This document shows, piece after piece, positions 17,117 through 24,469 of a stretch of DNA of 25,425 bases. The DNA is taken from assembly GCA_900548565.1 (NCBI GenBank), contig URKV01000007.1, positions 1-25,425 on the forward strand. The letters run 5' to 3'. A program made the translations under genes and the position numbers. The stretch comes from an uncultured Collinsella sp. GTDB taxonomy: Bacteria > Actinomycetota > Coriobacteriia > Coriobacteriales > Coriobacteriaceae. The notes below the pieces were generated by a model. It saw only the letters and a list, made by a program, of their open reading frames with translations, was not told the origin of the DNA and searched no databases. Position 1 is the first letter of the stretch. Each line of letters begins with the position of its first letter.

Positions 17117-17145
17117 TTGAAAAATGTATATAACGACTATAACGT
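17117..17145 (+). promoter_or_regulatory. Promoter and ACGTTATA operator of the permease gene
   Basis: TTGAAA (17117-17122) and TATAAC (17138-17143) form a possible promoter with a short 15-nt spacer. ATAACG is directly repeated with 9-bp period (17130-17135, 17139-17144). TATAACGT at 17138-17145 is the reverse complement of ACGTTATA, the box also found before the PTS operon and the second GntR gene. It overlaps the -10. Confidence 0.5.
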
Positions 17146-17184
17146 AGTGTGAAACATATTGGAAACAATACCGAGGAGGCTGCG

Positions 17185-18267
17185 TTGAAGAAAAGCAATC
17201 TGGGCTATGTGCTGGTGCTGGTCGCCGCGCTTATGTGGGGCAGCATCGGAATCTTTGTAAACGGCATCTCGGCCATGGGCGTTTCGTCCCAGAGCATGGC
17301 TGCCTTTCGCTTGTTGGTCGGAGCGCTTATCTTGGCGCCGGTCCTGATGTTTATGGGCTGCCGTCCGGGTGAGGGGTCTACCGTGGCTCAGGGTCCGCTG
17401 GCCCTGTTCAAGGCAAGCCCTAAAGAGCTTGTTCCCTGCGCGCTTGTCGGTATCGTCGGCTTGGCCGCCGCCAACACCTGTTATTACGAGTGCATGGGCG
17501 AGGTGGGCATGTCCACGGCCTCGGTGCTGCTCTACACCTCGCCGGTGTTTGGCGTCATGCTCGGCCGCGTGCTTTATCGCGAGGACGTGACCCCCAACAA
17601 GCTCGTTGCCATTGTCTTTAACATCGTAGGCTGCGTGCTTGCAGTGACCAATGGCGACCTTTCCGGTTTTCATTTTTCGGTTTGGGGCGTCACGTCGGGC
17701 GTGATTGCAGGCCTTTGTGGTGCGTCGCTCGCGGTGTTTAGCCGAATAGCAACCAAGACGGTCCACCCGCTGGCTGTCACGTTTTGGGGCTTTGTTTTTG
17801 GCGGTGCGGTTATGGCAGCTATCGCGGCTCCGTGGCCGGATGTCGCCGCGGCAATGTCGCCACAGCTGCTGCTGCTGTTCCTTGGCTTTGGACTCATCCC
17901 CACAGCCGTTGCTTACATCTTATATATGCAGGGTCTGTCCATGGGGCTCGAGACATCGAAAGTTCCCGTCGTAATGTCTTTCGAGACGGTCGTCACCGTA
18001 CTGGTGGGCATTGGTGTCTACGCCGAGCCCGCCGGCGCGATTAAAGTCCTGGGCATCGTGCTGGTGCTCGCGTCCATCCTGATTATGAACACCGACTTCT
18101 CCAAGCTGCGCAACAGTGTGTTTGTCGGTCATGTCATTGAGAGCATGACCTTTAAGCCCAACGCGTGGTGGACCGAAAAATCTCAGGACATGGATCTGTT
18201 TAAGGAACGCACCGGCATTGCGCTGGAACCCACCGTACAGGAAAGCCCCTGGTACTTCGTGCGATAG
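17185..18267 (+). CDS. EamA/DMT-superfamily permease
   Basis: The 360-residue protein has ten predicted helices in two EamA repeats (about 8-145 and 160-305), with the typical LVAALMWGSIGIF opening and SVLLYTSPVF motif. DMT permeases move amino acids, drugs or metabolites, often outward. After the last helix, a ~50-residue hydrophilic tail ends in SPWYFVR, longer than in most family members. The TTG at 17185 is chosen because GAGGAGG lies five bases before it and the protein then starts MKKSNLGYV. A GTG at 17149 would add 12 residues with no site in front. It lies between the two arms of the glycated amino acid module and shares its operator box, so export of a released amino acid or uptake of a substrate is plausible but unproven. 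Confidence 0.85.
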   Translation: MKKSNLGYVLVLVAALMWGSIGIFVNGISAMGVSSQSMAAFRLLVGALILAPVLMFMGCRPGEGSTVAQGPLALFKASPKELVPCALVGIVGLAAANTCYYECMGEVGMSTASVLLYTSPVFGVMLGRVLYREDVTPNKLVAIVFNIVGCVLAVTNGDLSGFHFSVWGVTSGVIAGLCGASLAVFSRIATKTVHPLAVTFWGFVFGGAVMAAIAAPWPDVAAAMSPQLLLLFLGFGLIPTAVAYILYMQGLSMGLETSKVPVVMSFETVVTVLVGIGVYAEPAGAIKVLGIVLVLASILIMNTDFSKLRNSVFVGHVIESMTFKPNAWWTEKSQDMDLFKERTGIALEPTVQESPWYFVR

Positions 18268-18381
18268 GGGATTGCGCGCAGGGTCTGACCTGGGGTTATC
18301 CAGCTAGCGCCGGCCTACCCAGCCCAACGTTTCGAGTACGTTAAACCCGTCAACGGTCGATTTTCACCCGCGAACGGTCTT

Positions 18382-18433
18382 TATACTAATTAGCAATATA
18401 AGCAACGTATAAGACGTTATAATGACCATAACG
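18382..18433 (+). promoter_or_regulatory. Promoter and operator region of the PTS operon
   Basis: Two -10 candidates occur: TATACT (18382-18387) and a perfect TATAAT (18418-18423). Neither has a good -35. The ACGTTATA box (18414-18421) overlaps the TATAAT, with AACGTATA (18404-18411) before it and ATAACG (18428-18433) after it. AACGGTC is directly repeated upstream at 18352-18358 and 18373-18379, exactly two helical turns apart, which could be an activator site. Confidence 0.55.
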
Positions 18434-18449
18434 AAAAGGAGGAGGCAAG

Positions 18450-19373
18450 ATGAATCAGATCATTCTCGCATCTCATGGCGGCCTGGCCGCAGGCGCCAAA
18501 GACACGCTCGAGATGGTTCTCGGCGACGTGTCGAACGTCCACGTCGTGTCGCTTGCTCGTGACGACAAGGAGCCCATCACCAATAAGGTGGACGCCATGA
18601 TCGCTACGTTCAACGCGGACGACACCGTCTATGTGCTGACCGATATGCTCGGCAGCTCGGTCAACAACAACATGGTCGAGCTTTCCAAGAACGGCACGAA
18701 GTTTACGGTTGTCAGCGGTTTCAACATCCCGCTGGCGCTCACGCTCGCTATGAGCCCCGTCCCCGTCAAGGGTGCCGAGCTCGCGGCCCTCATCAATGAG
18801 GCCCGCACCGGTCTGACCAACCCCAACGCACCGGTCGAGGCCGCCGCGGCTCCCGCCAAGAAGGCCAAGGCGTCCCGTCACAGCTCCGGTCCCGCCAAGA
18901 TCGTCCTCGCACGTCTTGACTACCGTCTGCTGCACGGCCAGGTCGTCTTTACCTGGACCACCAAGGTCCAGGCTGAGCGCATCATCGTCGTCGACAACGC
19001 TGCCGCCAACGATGACATCAAGAAGGGCGCTCTTAAGTTGGCCAAGCCCCAGGGCGTGCGCCTGAACGTCTTCACCGTCGAGCGTGCCCTCGCCAAGATG
19101 GACAAGCTCAACACCCTCGGCGAGCGCGTCATGTTCGTCTTTGGCAACACGGCCGAGATGCTGCAGTTCTGCCAGGGCTACAAGCTCGACGCCATCAACC
19201 TGGGCGCCACCGCCAACCACGACGGTGCCGATCAGGTCGGCGGCAAGGACAGCTCCGTCTTCTTCGACGCCGCCCAGAAGGCCGACGTCAACCAGCTGCT
19301 CGACATGGGCATCAAGCTCTATGTCCAGCAGACCCCTACGTATCAGAGCGTCGACATCGACGCCAAGCTGTAA
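18450..19373 (+). CDS. PTS mannose-family IIAB component
   Basis: This cytoplasmic phospho-carrier passes phosphate from HPr to the incoming sugar. The IIA domain (1-125) starts with IILASHGGLAAG, with H9 as phosphorylation site. An Ala/Lys/Pro linker covers about 126-148. The IIB domain (149-307) carries H162 in RLDYRLLHGQV, the phosphorylated His. The 307-residue fused form is the ManX/LevDE-combined layout. The start has a very strong AGGAGGAGG site, suggesting high expression. It begins the operon IIAB-IIC-IID-deglycase. The subtype (mannose, fructose, or the fructoselysine/glucoselysine type of Salmonella Gfr) cannot be told from the domain itself; the adjoining deglycase suggests the last. 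Confidence 0.93.
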   Translation: MNQIILASHGGLAAGAKDTLEMVLGDVSNVHVVSLARDDKEPITNKVDAMIATFNADDTVYVLTDMLGSSVNNNMVELSKNGTKFTVVSGFNIPLALTLAMSPVPVKGAELAALINEARTGLTNPNAPVEAAAAPAKKAKASRHSSGPAKIVLARLDYRLLHGQVVFTWTTKVQAERIIVVDNAAANDDIKKGALKLAKPQGVRLNVFTVERALAKMDKLNTLGERVMFVFGNTAEMLQFCQGYKLDAINLGATANHDGADQVGGKDSSVFFDAAQKADVNQLLDMGIKLYVQQTPTYQSVDIDAKL

Positions 19374-19409
19374 TCAACCAGGCTTTTGCCTGACTGAAAG
19401 GAGAAGGGT

Positions 19410-20204
19410 ATGAATACGTTCATCAGTGCGGTGCTCGTCGGCCTCGTCGGCGTGTTCTGCATGTGGGACTCCCGCCTGCTCGGTCGTCTTAACTTCGAGC
19501 AGCCCCTCGTTGGCGCTACGCTCGTCGGTCTGCTGCTGGGCGATGTGCCCACCGGCCTTGCCGTCGGTGCCGCCGTCGAGCTCGTGTCCATGGGCCTGGT
19601 GCAGGTCGGCGCTGCCGTTCCGCCCGATATGGTCCTGGGCGGCATCGTGGCCGCTGCCTTCGCATGCCTGACCGATGCTTCCGCCGAGACCGCCATGACG
19701 ATCGCCATCCCGGTCGCCGTCCTGGGTCAGCTCCTCGGCATTGTCTTCCGTTCCATCATCGCCGCCCTCACCCATGTGGCCGATAGCGCGATCGATAACG
19801 GAAAGTTCAAGACCGCCTACCGTATGCACATCTGCGCCGGCTCCGGTCTGTACGCCATCATGTACTTCCTGCCGATCTTCCTCGCCGTCTTTGTTGGCAC
19901 CGACCTGGTTCAGGCCATCGTCAACATGGTTCCCGAGTGGCTGTCCACTGGTCTTAACGTTTCGACCAAGATCATGACCGCCTACGGCTTGGCCCTGCTG
20001 CTCACCATGATGATCAAGAAGGGTATGACTCCGTTCCTGTTCATCGGTTTCCTGCTCGCCGCTTACCTCAACCTGTCCGTCATCGCGGTCGCTCTGATCG
20101 GTGTGTGCCTGGCTGTCGTCTTCATGGGCTTCAAGTTCAACGGTTCCCATGCAGCCGCCGGTGTCGATTCCGACTACGATCCGCTCGAAGACGACGAAGA
20201 CTAA
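19410..20204 (+). CDS. PTS mannose-family IIC component
   Basis: This 264-residue integral membrane subunit forms the sugar channel together with IID. The opening FISAVLVGLVGVFCMWDSRLLGR, the block RPLVGATLVGLLLGD-like segment (here EQPLVGATLVGLLLGD) and the GAAVELVSMGLVQVGAAVPPD helix-loop are typical of ManY/AgaC-type IIC. The C-terminus is strongly acidic (DPLEDDED). It starts 36 nt after the IIAB gene behind AAAGGAGAAGGG, and IID follows 13 nt after its stop, so the three are one transcript. Codons are strongly biased (Phe is nearly always TTC), suggesting a highly expressed gene. Confidence 0.94.
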   Translation: MNTFISAVLVGLVGVFCMWDSRLLGRLNFEQPLVGATLVGLLLGDVPTGLAVGAAVELVSMGLVQVGAAVPPDMVLGGIVAAAFACLTDASAETAMTIAIPVAVLGQLLGIVFRSIIAALTHVADSAIDNGKFKTAYRMHICAGSGLYAIMYFLPIFLAVFVGTDLVQAIVNMVPEWLSTGLNVSTKIMTAYGLALLLTMMIKKGMTPFLFIGFLLAAYLNLSVIAVALIGVCLAVVFMGFKFNGSHAAAGVDSDYDPLEDDED

Positions 20205-20217
20205 GGAGGAACACACT

Positions 20218-21051
20218 ATGGCAACCGCAACCAAGGACGTGTCCCTGAACAAGAAGGTCAGCCAGTTCTTCTGGCGCTCCTGGGCCATCCAGGCCTCTTG
20301 GAACTACGAGCGTCAGATGAACATGGGCTTCCTCTACGGCATGGTTCCCACGCTCGATCGCCTCTATCCGGACGAGTCCGACCCCAAGCAGCTCGCTGCT
20401 AAGAAAGAGGCTTACCACCGTCACATGGCGTTCTACAACTGCACCCCGCAGACGAGCGCCTTTATCCTGGGCCTCACCGCCTCCATGGAGGAGGAGTACG
20501 CCAAGGATCCCGAGAACTTCGATCCCGATTCGATCAACGCGGTCAAGACCTCCCTCATGGGTCCGCTTTCCGGCATCGGTGACTCCTTCTTCCAGGGTAC
20601 CATCCGCGTTATCGCCTTTGGCCTGGGCGTTCAGCTGGCTCAGCAGGGCTCCATCATGGGCCCGATCCTGGCCATGCTCATCTCCATCGTCCCCTCTGTG
20701 CTGATCACTTGGTTCGCAGCCAAGATGGGCTATCAGGGCGGCCACGAGTACCTGAGCAAGCTTCAGGGCGGCGACCTCATGGAGAAGCTCATGTATGTCT
20801 GCGGCATCGTGGGCCTTATGTCCGTGGGCGGCATGATCGCTACGCTGATCGGCGCCACCACCCCGCTGCAGTTCGCTGAGGGTACCGTTGTTATCCAGGA
20901 CATCCTGGACGGCATGATGCCCCAGATGATCTCCCTCGGCCTCACCGGCCTTATGTACTGGCTCATCAAGAAGAACGTCAACACCGGTTGGCTTCTCGTG
21001 ATCGCCATCGTGGGCGGCATCGCCCTCTCCGCGGCCGGCATTCTGGCCTAG
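20218..21051 (+). CDS. PTS mannose-family IID component
   Basis: The 277-residue IID subunit pairs with IIC in the membrane. Family marks are FFWRSWAIQASWNYERQMNMGFLYGMVP near 17-44, GPLSGIGDSFFQGT near 114-128 and the hydrophobic C-terminal helices ending AGILA. The ATG at 20218 lies behind AAGGAGGA; frames opening earlier inside the IIC gene are not likely. All four PTS domains (A, B, C, D) are thus present and intact. A 199-nt gap with two hairpins separates it from the second deglycase gene. Confidence 0.95.
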   Translation: MATATKDVSLNKKVSQFFWRSWAIQASWNYERQMNMGFLYGMVPTLDRLYPDESDPKQLAAKKEAYHRHMAFYNCTPQTSAFILGLTASMEEEYAKDPENFDPDSINAVKTSLMGPLSGIGDSFFQGTIRVIAFGLGVQLAQQGSIMGPILAMLISIVPSVLITWFAAKMGYQGGHEYLSKLQGGDLMEKLMYVCGIVGLMSVGGMIATLIGATTPLQFAEGTVVIQDILDGMMPQMISLGLTGLMYWLIKKNVNTGWLLVIAIVGGIALSAAGILA

Positions 21052-21085
21052 TCGCGACCAAGCGCCTAACCGCTTTCCCCCGGGG

Positions 21086-21116
21086 GCCTGCCTGGCATCC
21101 CATACCCCAGGCAGGC
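21086..21116 (+). other. Intra-operon hairpin after IID
   Basis: A perfect 10-bp stem (GCCTGCCTGG at 21086-21095, CCAGGCAGGC at 21107-21116) with an 11-nt loop follows the IID gene. There is no T-tract. It may protect the upstream PTS mRNA from 3' exonucleases or cause partial termination. Confidence 0.6.
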
Positions 21117-21129
21117 TTCCATCCCCAAA

Positions 21130-21160
21130 ATGCGACAATGGGACAGTCCCCTTGTCGCAT
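21130..21160 (+). other. Second hairpin before the second deglycase gene
   Basis: ATGCGACAA (21130-21138) and TTGTCGCAT (21152-21160) form a perfect 9-bp stem. After one mismatch, GGGA and TCCC pair around a CAG loop. It is a self-contained 31-nt hairpin without a T-tract, 90 nt before the start codon, and could stabilise a processed downstream mRNA. Confidence 0.6.
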
Positions 21161-21250
21161 CCTCAACGGACCGGCGACTCGGTCCAAACCACGGTAACCC
21201 TGCGAGCGCCCGGCAATGTGGCGCCGCAAAAATCGAAAGGAATGTGTCAG

Positions 21251-22234
21251 ATGTACGAGATCGACCTTAACCTCCCTAAGCAGATCGTCGCTGACGTCCT
21301 GTCCAACCACGAGATCCACAGTGTCGCCTTCGTCGGCTGCGGTGCTTCCATGTCCGACCTGTACCCCGCCAAGTACTTCCTGGCCAACAACACGGACAAG
21401 CTGAACGTTCAGATCTTCACCGCTAACGAGTTCAACTACGACACGCCTTCCTGGGTCAACGAGCACACCTTCGTGATCACCTGCTCCCTCGGTGGCTCCA
21501 CGCCCGAGACCGTCGAGGCCAACAAGACCGCCAAGAAGCACAACTGCCCGGTCGTCTCCCTCACCAACAAGGCTGGCTCCGCTCTGACCGTCGACGCCGA
21601 CCACGTTATCGTTCACGGCTTCCACGCCAACTACGCTGCCAAGTGCGAGAAGCCCGGCTACGCCATCGCTCTTGCTGTCGAGATCCTTCAGCAGACCGAG
21701 GGCTATGACCACTACGAGGACATGATCACCGGCCTCACCAACGTCTTCGATCTCTGCGAGAACGCCGCTCAGCACTGCAAGAAGCTCGCCAAGAAGTTCG
21801 CCGAGGACTTCAAGGACGACAAGATGATCTACTTCATGGCTTCCGGTGCCTCCGAGAAGATGGCTTATTCTCACGCTGCCTTCCTGTTCACCGAGATGCA
21901 GTGGATCGACGCCGCCGCCTACAACACCGGCGAGTACTTCCACGGCCCGTTCGAGGTTTCCACCGAGGGTAAGCCCTACGTCTTCTTCATGTCCGATGGC
22001 GCTACCCGTCCGATGGACGCCCGCGCCCTCACCTTCCTTGAGCGCATGGGCGCCAAGGTCGCTCTGATCGACTCCAAGGACTACGGCCTGGCTGACGCCG
22101 TGCCCGCGAGCGTCGTCACCTACTTCAACCCGCTGCTGCACCTCGCCGTTATGCGCGAGTACGGCAACCAGATCGCCGAAGCCCGTCAGCACCCGCTGAC
22201 CATGCGTCGCTACATGTGGAAGCTTTCCTACTAA
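21251..22234 (+). CDS. SIS-domain sugar-phosphate deglycase, FrlB/GfrE/GfrF-like (second)
   Basis: The 327-residue paralogue of the gene at 15961 shares its double-SIS layout, the QQTEGY segment and the RRYMWKL-x-Y C-terminus. Catalytic residues are present: E215 and, 16 residues later, H231 in GEYFHGPFE. The phosphate loop GCGASMSD (29-36) and the SLGGSTPET segment (79-87) look like substrate-binding loops. It is the last gene of the PTS operon, 199 nt after IID. In Salmonella the gfr operon likewise joins a mannose-family PTS to two deglycases, one for fructoselysine-6-phosphate and one for glucoselysine-6-phosphate; which is which cannot be assigned here. The ATG at 21251 is chosen over the one at 21242 because AAAGGA lies directly against the latter. 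Strong codon bias suggests high expression. Confidence 0.88.
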   Translation: MYEIDLNLPKQIVADVLSNHEIHSVAFVGCGASMSDLYPAKYFLANNTDKLNVQIFTANEFNYDTPSWVNEHTFVITCSLGGSTPETVEANKTAKKHNCPVVSLTNKAGSALTVDADHVIVHGFHANYAAKCEKPGYAIALAVEILQQTEGYDHYEDMITGLTNVFDLCENAAQHCKKLAKKFAEDFKDDKMIYFMASGASEKMAYSHAAFLFTEMQWIDAAAYNTGEYFHGPFEVSTEGKPYVFFMSDGATRPMDARALTFLERMGAKVALIDSKDYGLADAVPASVVTYFNPLLHLAVMREYGNQIAEARQHPLTMRRYMWKLSY

Positions 22235-22268
22235 TCACAAGTAAGTAGACCTTACGGGTTGATTGAGA

Positions 22269-22300
22269 GGGGATGGGGTTTGCGCCCCGTCCCCTTTTTT
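22269..22300 (+). terminator. Strong terminator of the PTS-deglycase operon
   Basis: A 10-bp stem with one G-U (GGGGATGGGG at 22269-22278, CCCCGTCCCC at 22285-22294) and a 6-nt loop is followed by six T residues. It separates the operon from the HAD gene. Confidence 0.93.
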
Positions 22301-22338
22301 GCTCTGGGGAGGGCGTGTCTGTCGCGTCGCAAATCCCA

Positions 22339-22379
22339 GATAAAACCTACCAAAATAAACCTGTCCCTTTTTGGCAGGT
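22339..22379 (+). repeat. ~40-nt hairpin repeat, copy 2
   Basis: The segment has the shape CAGATAAAACCTACCAAAAT then AAACCTGTCC and TTTTTGGCAGGT. The arms 22345-22355 and 22369-22379 pair at 10 of 11 positions. The HAD Shine-Dalgarno sequence begins two bases after the right arm, so folding could affect translation. Confidence 0.75.
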
Positions 22380-22393
22380 GGGAGGAGATGCGT

Positions 22394-23023
22394 ATGATCA
22401 AGGCAGTGCTGTTTGACATGGACGGCGTGCTGGTCGATACCGAGTGGTTCTACAACCGTCGCCGCGTGGCGTTTATGGAAGAGAAGGGGTTCCACTTTGA
22501 CGAGATCCCCGATCTTTCGGGGTCTAACGAGCCCGCCATTTGGGAGGCGCTGGTGCCCGACGATATTGAGCTGCGCGAGCGTCTGCGCGTGGAGTACAAG
22601 CAGGTCTATAGCCCGGACCACCCCGTTCCGTATGCCGAGCTGCTCAACGAGCAGACGGAACCGGTGATGCGTGAGCTACATGAGCGCGGCGTGAAGTGCG
22701 CCATCGCGAGCTCGTCCTATCGCGAGTTGATCGACGAGCTGGTGGAGATTGCCGGTATCGCCGACGTGCTGGATTACACCATCAGCGGTCACGAGTGCAG
22801 CGCGTTCAAGCCCGATCCCGAGATTTACCTGCGTGCCATGGAGGCGCTGGGGGTGGAGCCTGCCGAGTGCCTGGTTATCGAGGACTCGCCTTTGGGCATC
22901 GAGGCTGGCAAGCGTTCCGGCGCCCGCGTCCTGGCGCTGCGTCCGCACGAGGGTGTCAACCTCGATCAATCGCGAGCCGATGCCGTTATCGATAATCTGA
23001 CCGACATTTTGGCCGCTTTGTAG
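22394..23023 (+). CDS. HAD-superfamily hydrolase, beta-phosphoglucomutase/phosphatase-like
   Basis: The 209-residue protein has the HAD core: DMDGVLVDTE with nucleophile D8 and D10, S106 in AIASSS (motif II), K139 in AFKPDPEIY (motif III) and D164 in VIEDSPLGIEAG (motif IV). A helical cap (about 15-85) is of the C1 type found in phosphatases of sugar phosphates and beta-phosphoglucomutase. Acting on a sugar phosphate from the adjoining pathway is possible, but a strong terminator separates it from the PTS operon. The ATG at 22394 lies six bases after GGAGGAG; the ATG at 22388 lies directly against that site. It lacks any sign of damage. Confidence 0.9.
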   Translation: MIKAVLFDMDGVLVDTEWFYNRRRVAFMEEKGFHFDEIPDLSGSNEPAIWEALVPDDIELRERLRVEYKQVYSPDHPVPYAELLNEQTEPVMRELHERGVKCAIASSSYRELIDELVEIAGIADVLDYTISGHECSAFKPDPEIYLRAMEALGVEPAECLVIEDSPLGIEAGKRSGARVLALRPHEGVNLDQSRADAVIDNLTDILAAL

Positions 23024-23120
23024 CGTCAATCCGCCGCGAGAAGCACTGATTCACGCGTCTTTTGCTGCGGATTGGCTTAATTTGTCATCTATTTGGATCC
23101 GTTTGGCTTCGATTCGGATT

Positions 23121-23239
23121 AAGTGAGTAGACTTTTTGGTGCAGGACGAGCACAAAGCGCATCTGCTCTAGTAAAACCGCAGGTCACAGGGGTGGCGGTT
23201 TTGGGTGTGCTCTGCAGGTCGCGTAAAGTCTACTCACTT
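23121..23239. repeat. Nested 119-nt inverted repeat
   Basis: Outer arms AAGTGAGTAGACTTT (23121-23135) and its exact reverse complement (23225-23239) form 15 bp. Inside, GAGCACA (23148-23154) pairs with TGTGCTC (23206-23212), and AAAACCGC (23173-23180) pairs with GCGGTTTT (23195-23202) around a 14-nt loop. A near copy of the outer arm (13 of 15) occurs at 22239-22253. Such terminal inverted repeats around a short non-coding core resemble a MITE or structured RNA. Confidence 0.7.
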
Positions 23240-23323
23240 GTAATTTGGGCCTTTGGTCGTGGGGTTGCTGGTCCCGCTTTGGTTGTCGAGAGAGGGTGAA
23301 TTGAAGCGCTCCCGCACGCTCCA

Positions 23324-23332
23324 TGCTACAAT
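23324..23332 (+). promoter_or_regulatory. Extended -10 promoter of the YitT gene
   Basis: TGCTACAAT carries the TG of an extended -10 and a TACAAT hexamer at 23327-23332, 45 nt before the start codon. TTGAAG at 23301-23306 is a possible -35 but its 20-nt spacer is long. Confidence 0.5.
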
Positions 23333-23377
23333 CGCGGACATACCCCACAACTACATCTGCCTTCGAAAGGAGCCTAC

Positions 23378-24385
23378 GTGGCGAACGCCATCGATCAGCT
23401 CACGGACCGAGTGCTCGTGCTTGGCCGCCTTACCATCGTTCGCCGCGCCATCACCGCCGTGGCGGTCACCATTTCCGCCGTTCTCCAGACATTCCTGATC
23501 CAGGCGTTCATTCGGCCCGCCGACCTGCTTCCGAGCGGTATTACCGGCGTCGCGGTCCTACTCGATCGCGTTACCTCGCTGGGCGGCGTTCACATCGACA
23601 TCTCGCTCGATATGCTCGCGCTCAACATCCCCGTGGCGCTCCTATGCTGGAGCGGCATCAGCAAGCGCTTCGTCATCTTCTCGATGATGCAGGTCGTGCT
23701 CTCGTCGCTGTTCCTCAACGTCTTTCACTTCGCACCATTTTTGGGCGACAAGATCATGCTCATCATTTTTGGCGGCGTGGTCTCGGGTCTGGGCGCTGCC
23801 ATCGCACTTAAATCCGGCGCATCCACCGGCGGCACCGACTTTATCGCGCTGTGGGTCTCCAACCACACGGGCAAGACCATCTGGGGCGTCATCTTTGGTT
23901 TCAACTGCTTTATCCTGGCGATCTTTGGCTTTATGTTTGGCTGGGACAAGGCGGCGTATTCCATCGTGTTCCAGTTTATTTCGACCAAGACCATCGACAG
24001 TTTCTATCGTCGCTACGATCGCGTGACGCTGCAGATCACGACGCGTAAGGCAGACGAGGTCATGACTGCCTACGTAAACCATTTTCAGCACGGCATTAGC
24101 TGCGCCGAGGTCGTCGGCGGATATAGCCGCGAAAAGATGTACCTGCTGAACACCGTTGTCTCGACCTACGAGAGTCAGGACATTATCAAGCTGGTGTGCG
24201 ACGTTGATCCCGGCGCCGTGATCAACGTGTTCCACACGCTCAACTTTGTGGGCGGCTGGTGGGGTGGTCATGTCGACGAGCCCATGCCCACGGCCGTTCC
24301 CGATCCCGACAAGCCCGCACGCATGGCCAGCAGGCAGGCGCGCCTCAGCGAACAGGACAGCCTGCAGCAGGACGACGGCAAGTAG
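23378..24385 (+). CDS. YitT-family membrane protein (DUF161/DUF2179)
   Basis: The 335-residue protein has about five or six helices between residues 20 and 205, then a soluble DUF2179-like domain (about 210-295) that ends YitT proteins. The SGASTGGTDFIALWVSNHTGK segment (about 147-167) is a hallmark. The last ~45 residues are hydrophilic and rich in Asp, Pro and Gln and are probably disordered. The family function is not settled; some members have been linked to transport or cell wall processes. The GTG start follows AAAGGA closely, and no better ATG is near. It is flanked by its own promoter and a hairpin terminator, so it is a single gene not obviously tied to the PTS operon. Confidence 0.9.
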   Translation: MANAIDQLTDRVLVLGRLTIVRRAITAVAVTISAVLQTFLIQAFIRPADLLPSGITGVAVLLDRVTSLGGVHIDISLDMLALNIPVALLCWSGISKRFVIFSMMQVVLSSLFLNVFHFAPFLGDKIMLIIFGGVVSGLGAAIALKSGASTGGTDFIALWVSNHTGKTIWGVIFGFNCFILAIFGFMFGWDKAAYSIVFQFISTKTIDSFYRRYDRVTLQITTRKADEVMTAYVNHFQHGISCAEVVGGYSREKMYLLNTVVSTYESQDIIKLVCDVDPGAVINVFHTLNFVGGWWGGHVDEPMPTAVPDPDKPARMASRQARLSEQDSLQQDDGK

Positions 24386-24425
24386 GGTATTGGCATTTTG
24401 CCGGTCCTGCGCAACCCATCCGAAC

Positions 24426-24465
24426 GAGCCCCCCGAAAGCCCCGTTGCTTTCGAGAGGCTCTCGT
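24426..24465 (+). terminator. Terminator after the YitT gene
   Basis: A 15-nt stem with two mismatches (24426-24440 with 24447-24461), GAAAGC/GCTTTC at its top, has a 6-nt loop and is followed by GTTTG-type sequence (TCGTTT region). The T-tract is short, so this is moderately supported. Confidence 0.65.
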
Positions 24466-24469
24466 TTGC

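Larger units (their letters stand above)
23024..23377. other. 354-nt intergenic region with nested inverted repeat
   Basis: No gene is visible here. The middle (23121-23239) is a nested inverted repeat described separately. The first ~95 nt are AT-leaning and unremarkable. The last ~50 nt contain the YitT promoter. No riboswitch family is recognised. Confidence 0.6.

Noticed and set aside
21152..21250. N-terminal extension of the second SIS protein
   Set aside because: It would translate the hairpin at 21130-21160 in part and lacks a ribosome site; the ATG at 21251 fits the family start.
20137..22192. Two long minus-strand open frames opposite IID and the second SIS gene
   Set aside because: They overlap well-supported genes and have the biased composition of antisense shadows.
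22394..23023. HAD protein as a required part of the glycated amino acid pathway
   Set aside because: A strong terminator separates it from the PTS operon and no ACGTTATA box was seen before it; the pathway works without it.
23253..23498. Short open frame overlapping the YitT start
   Set aside because: It covers the promoter and reads YitT in the wrong frame.
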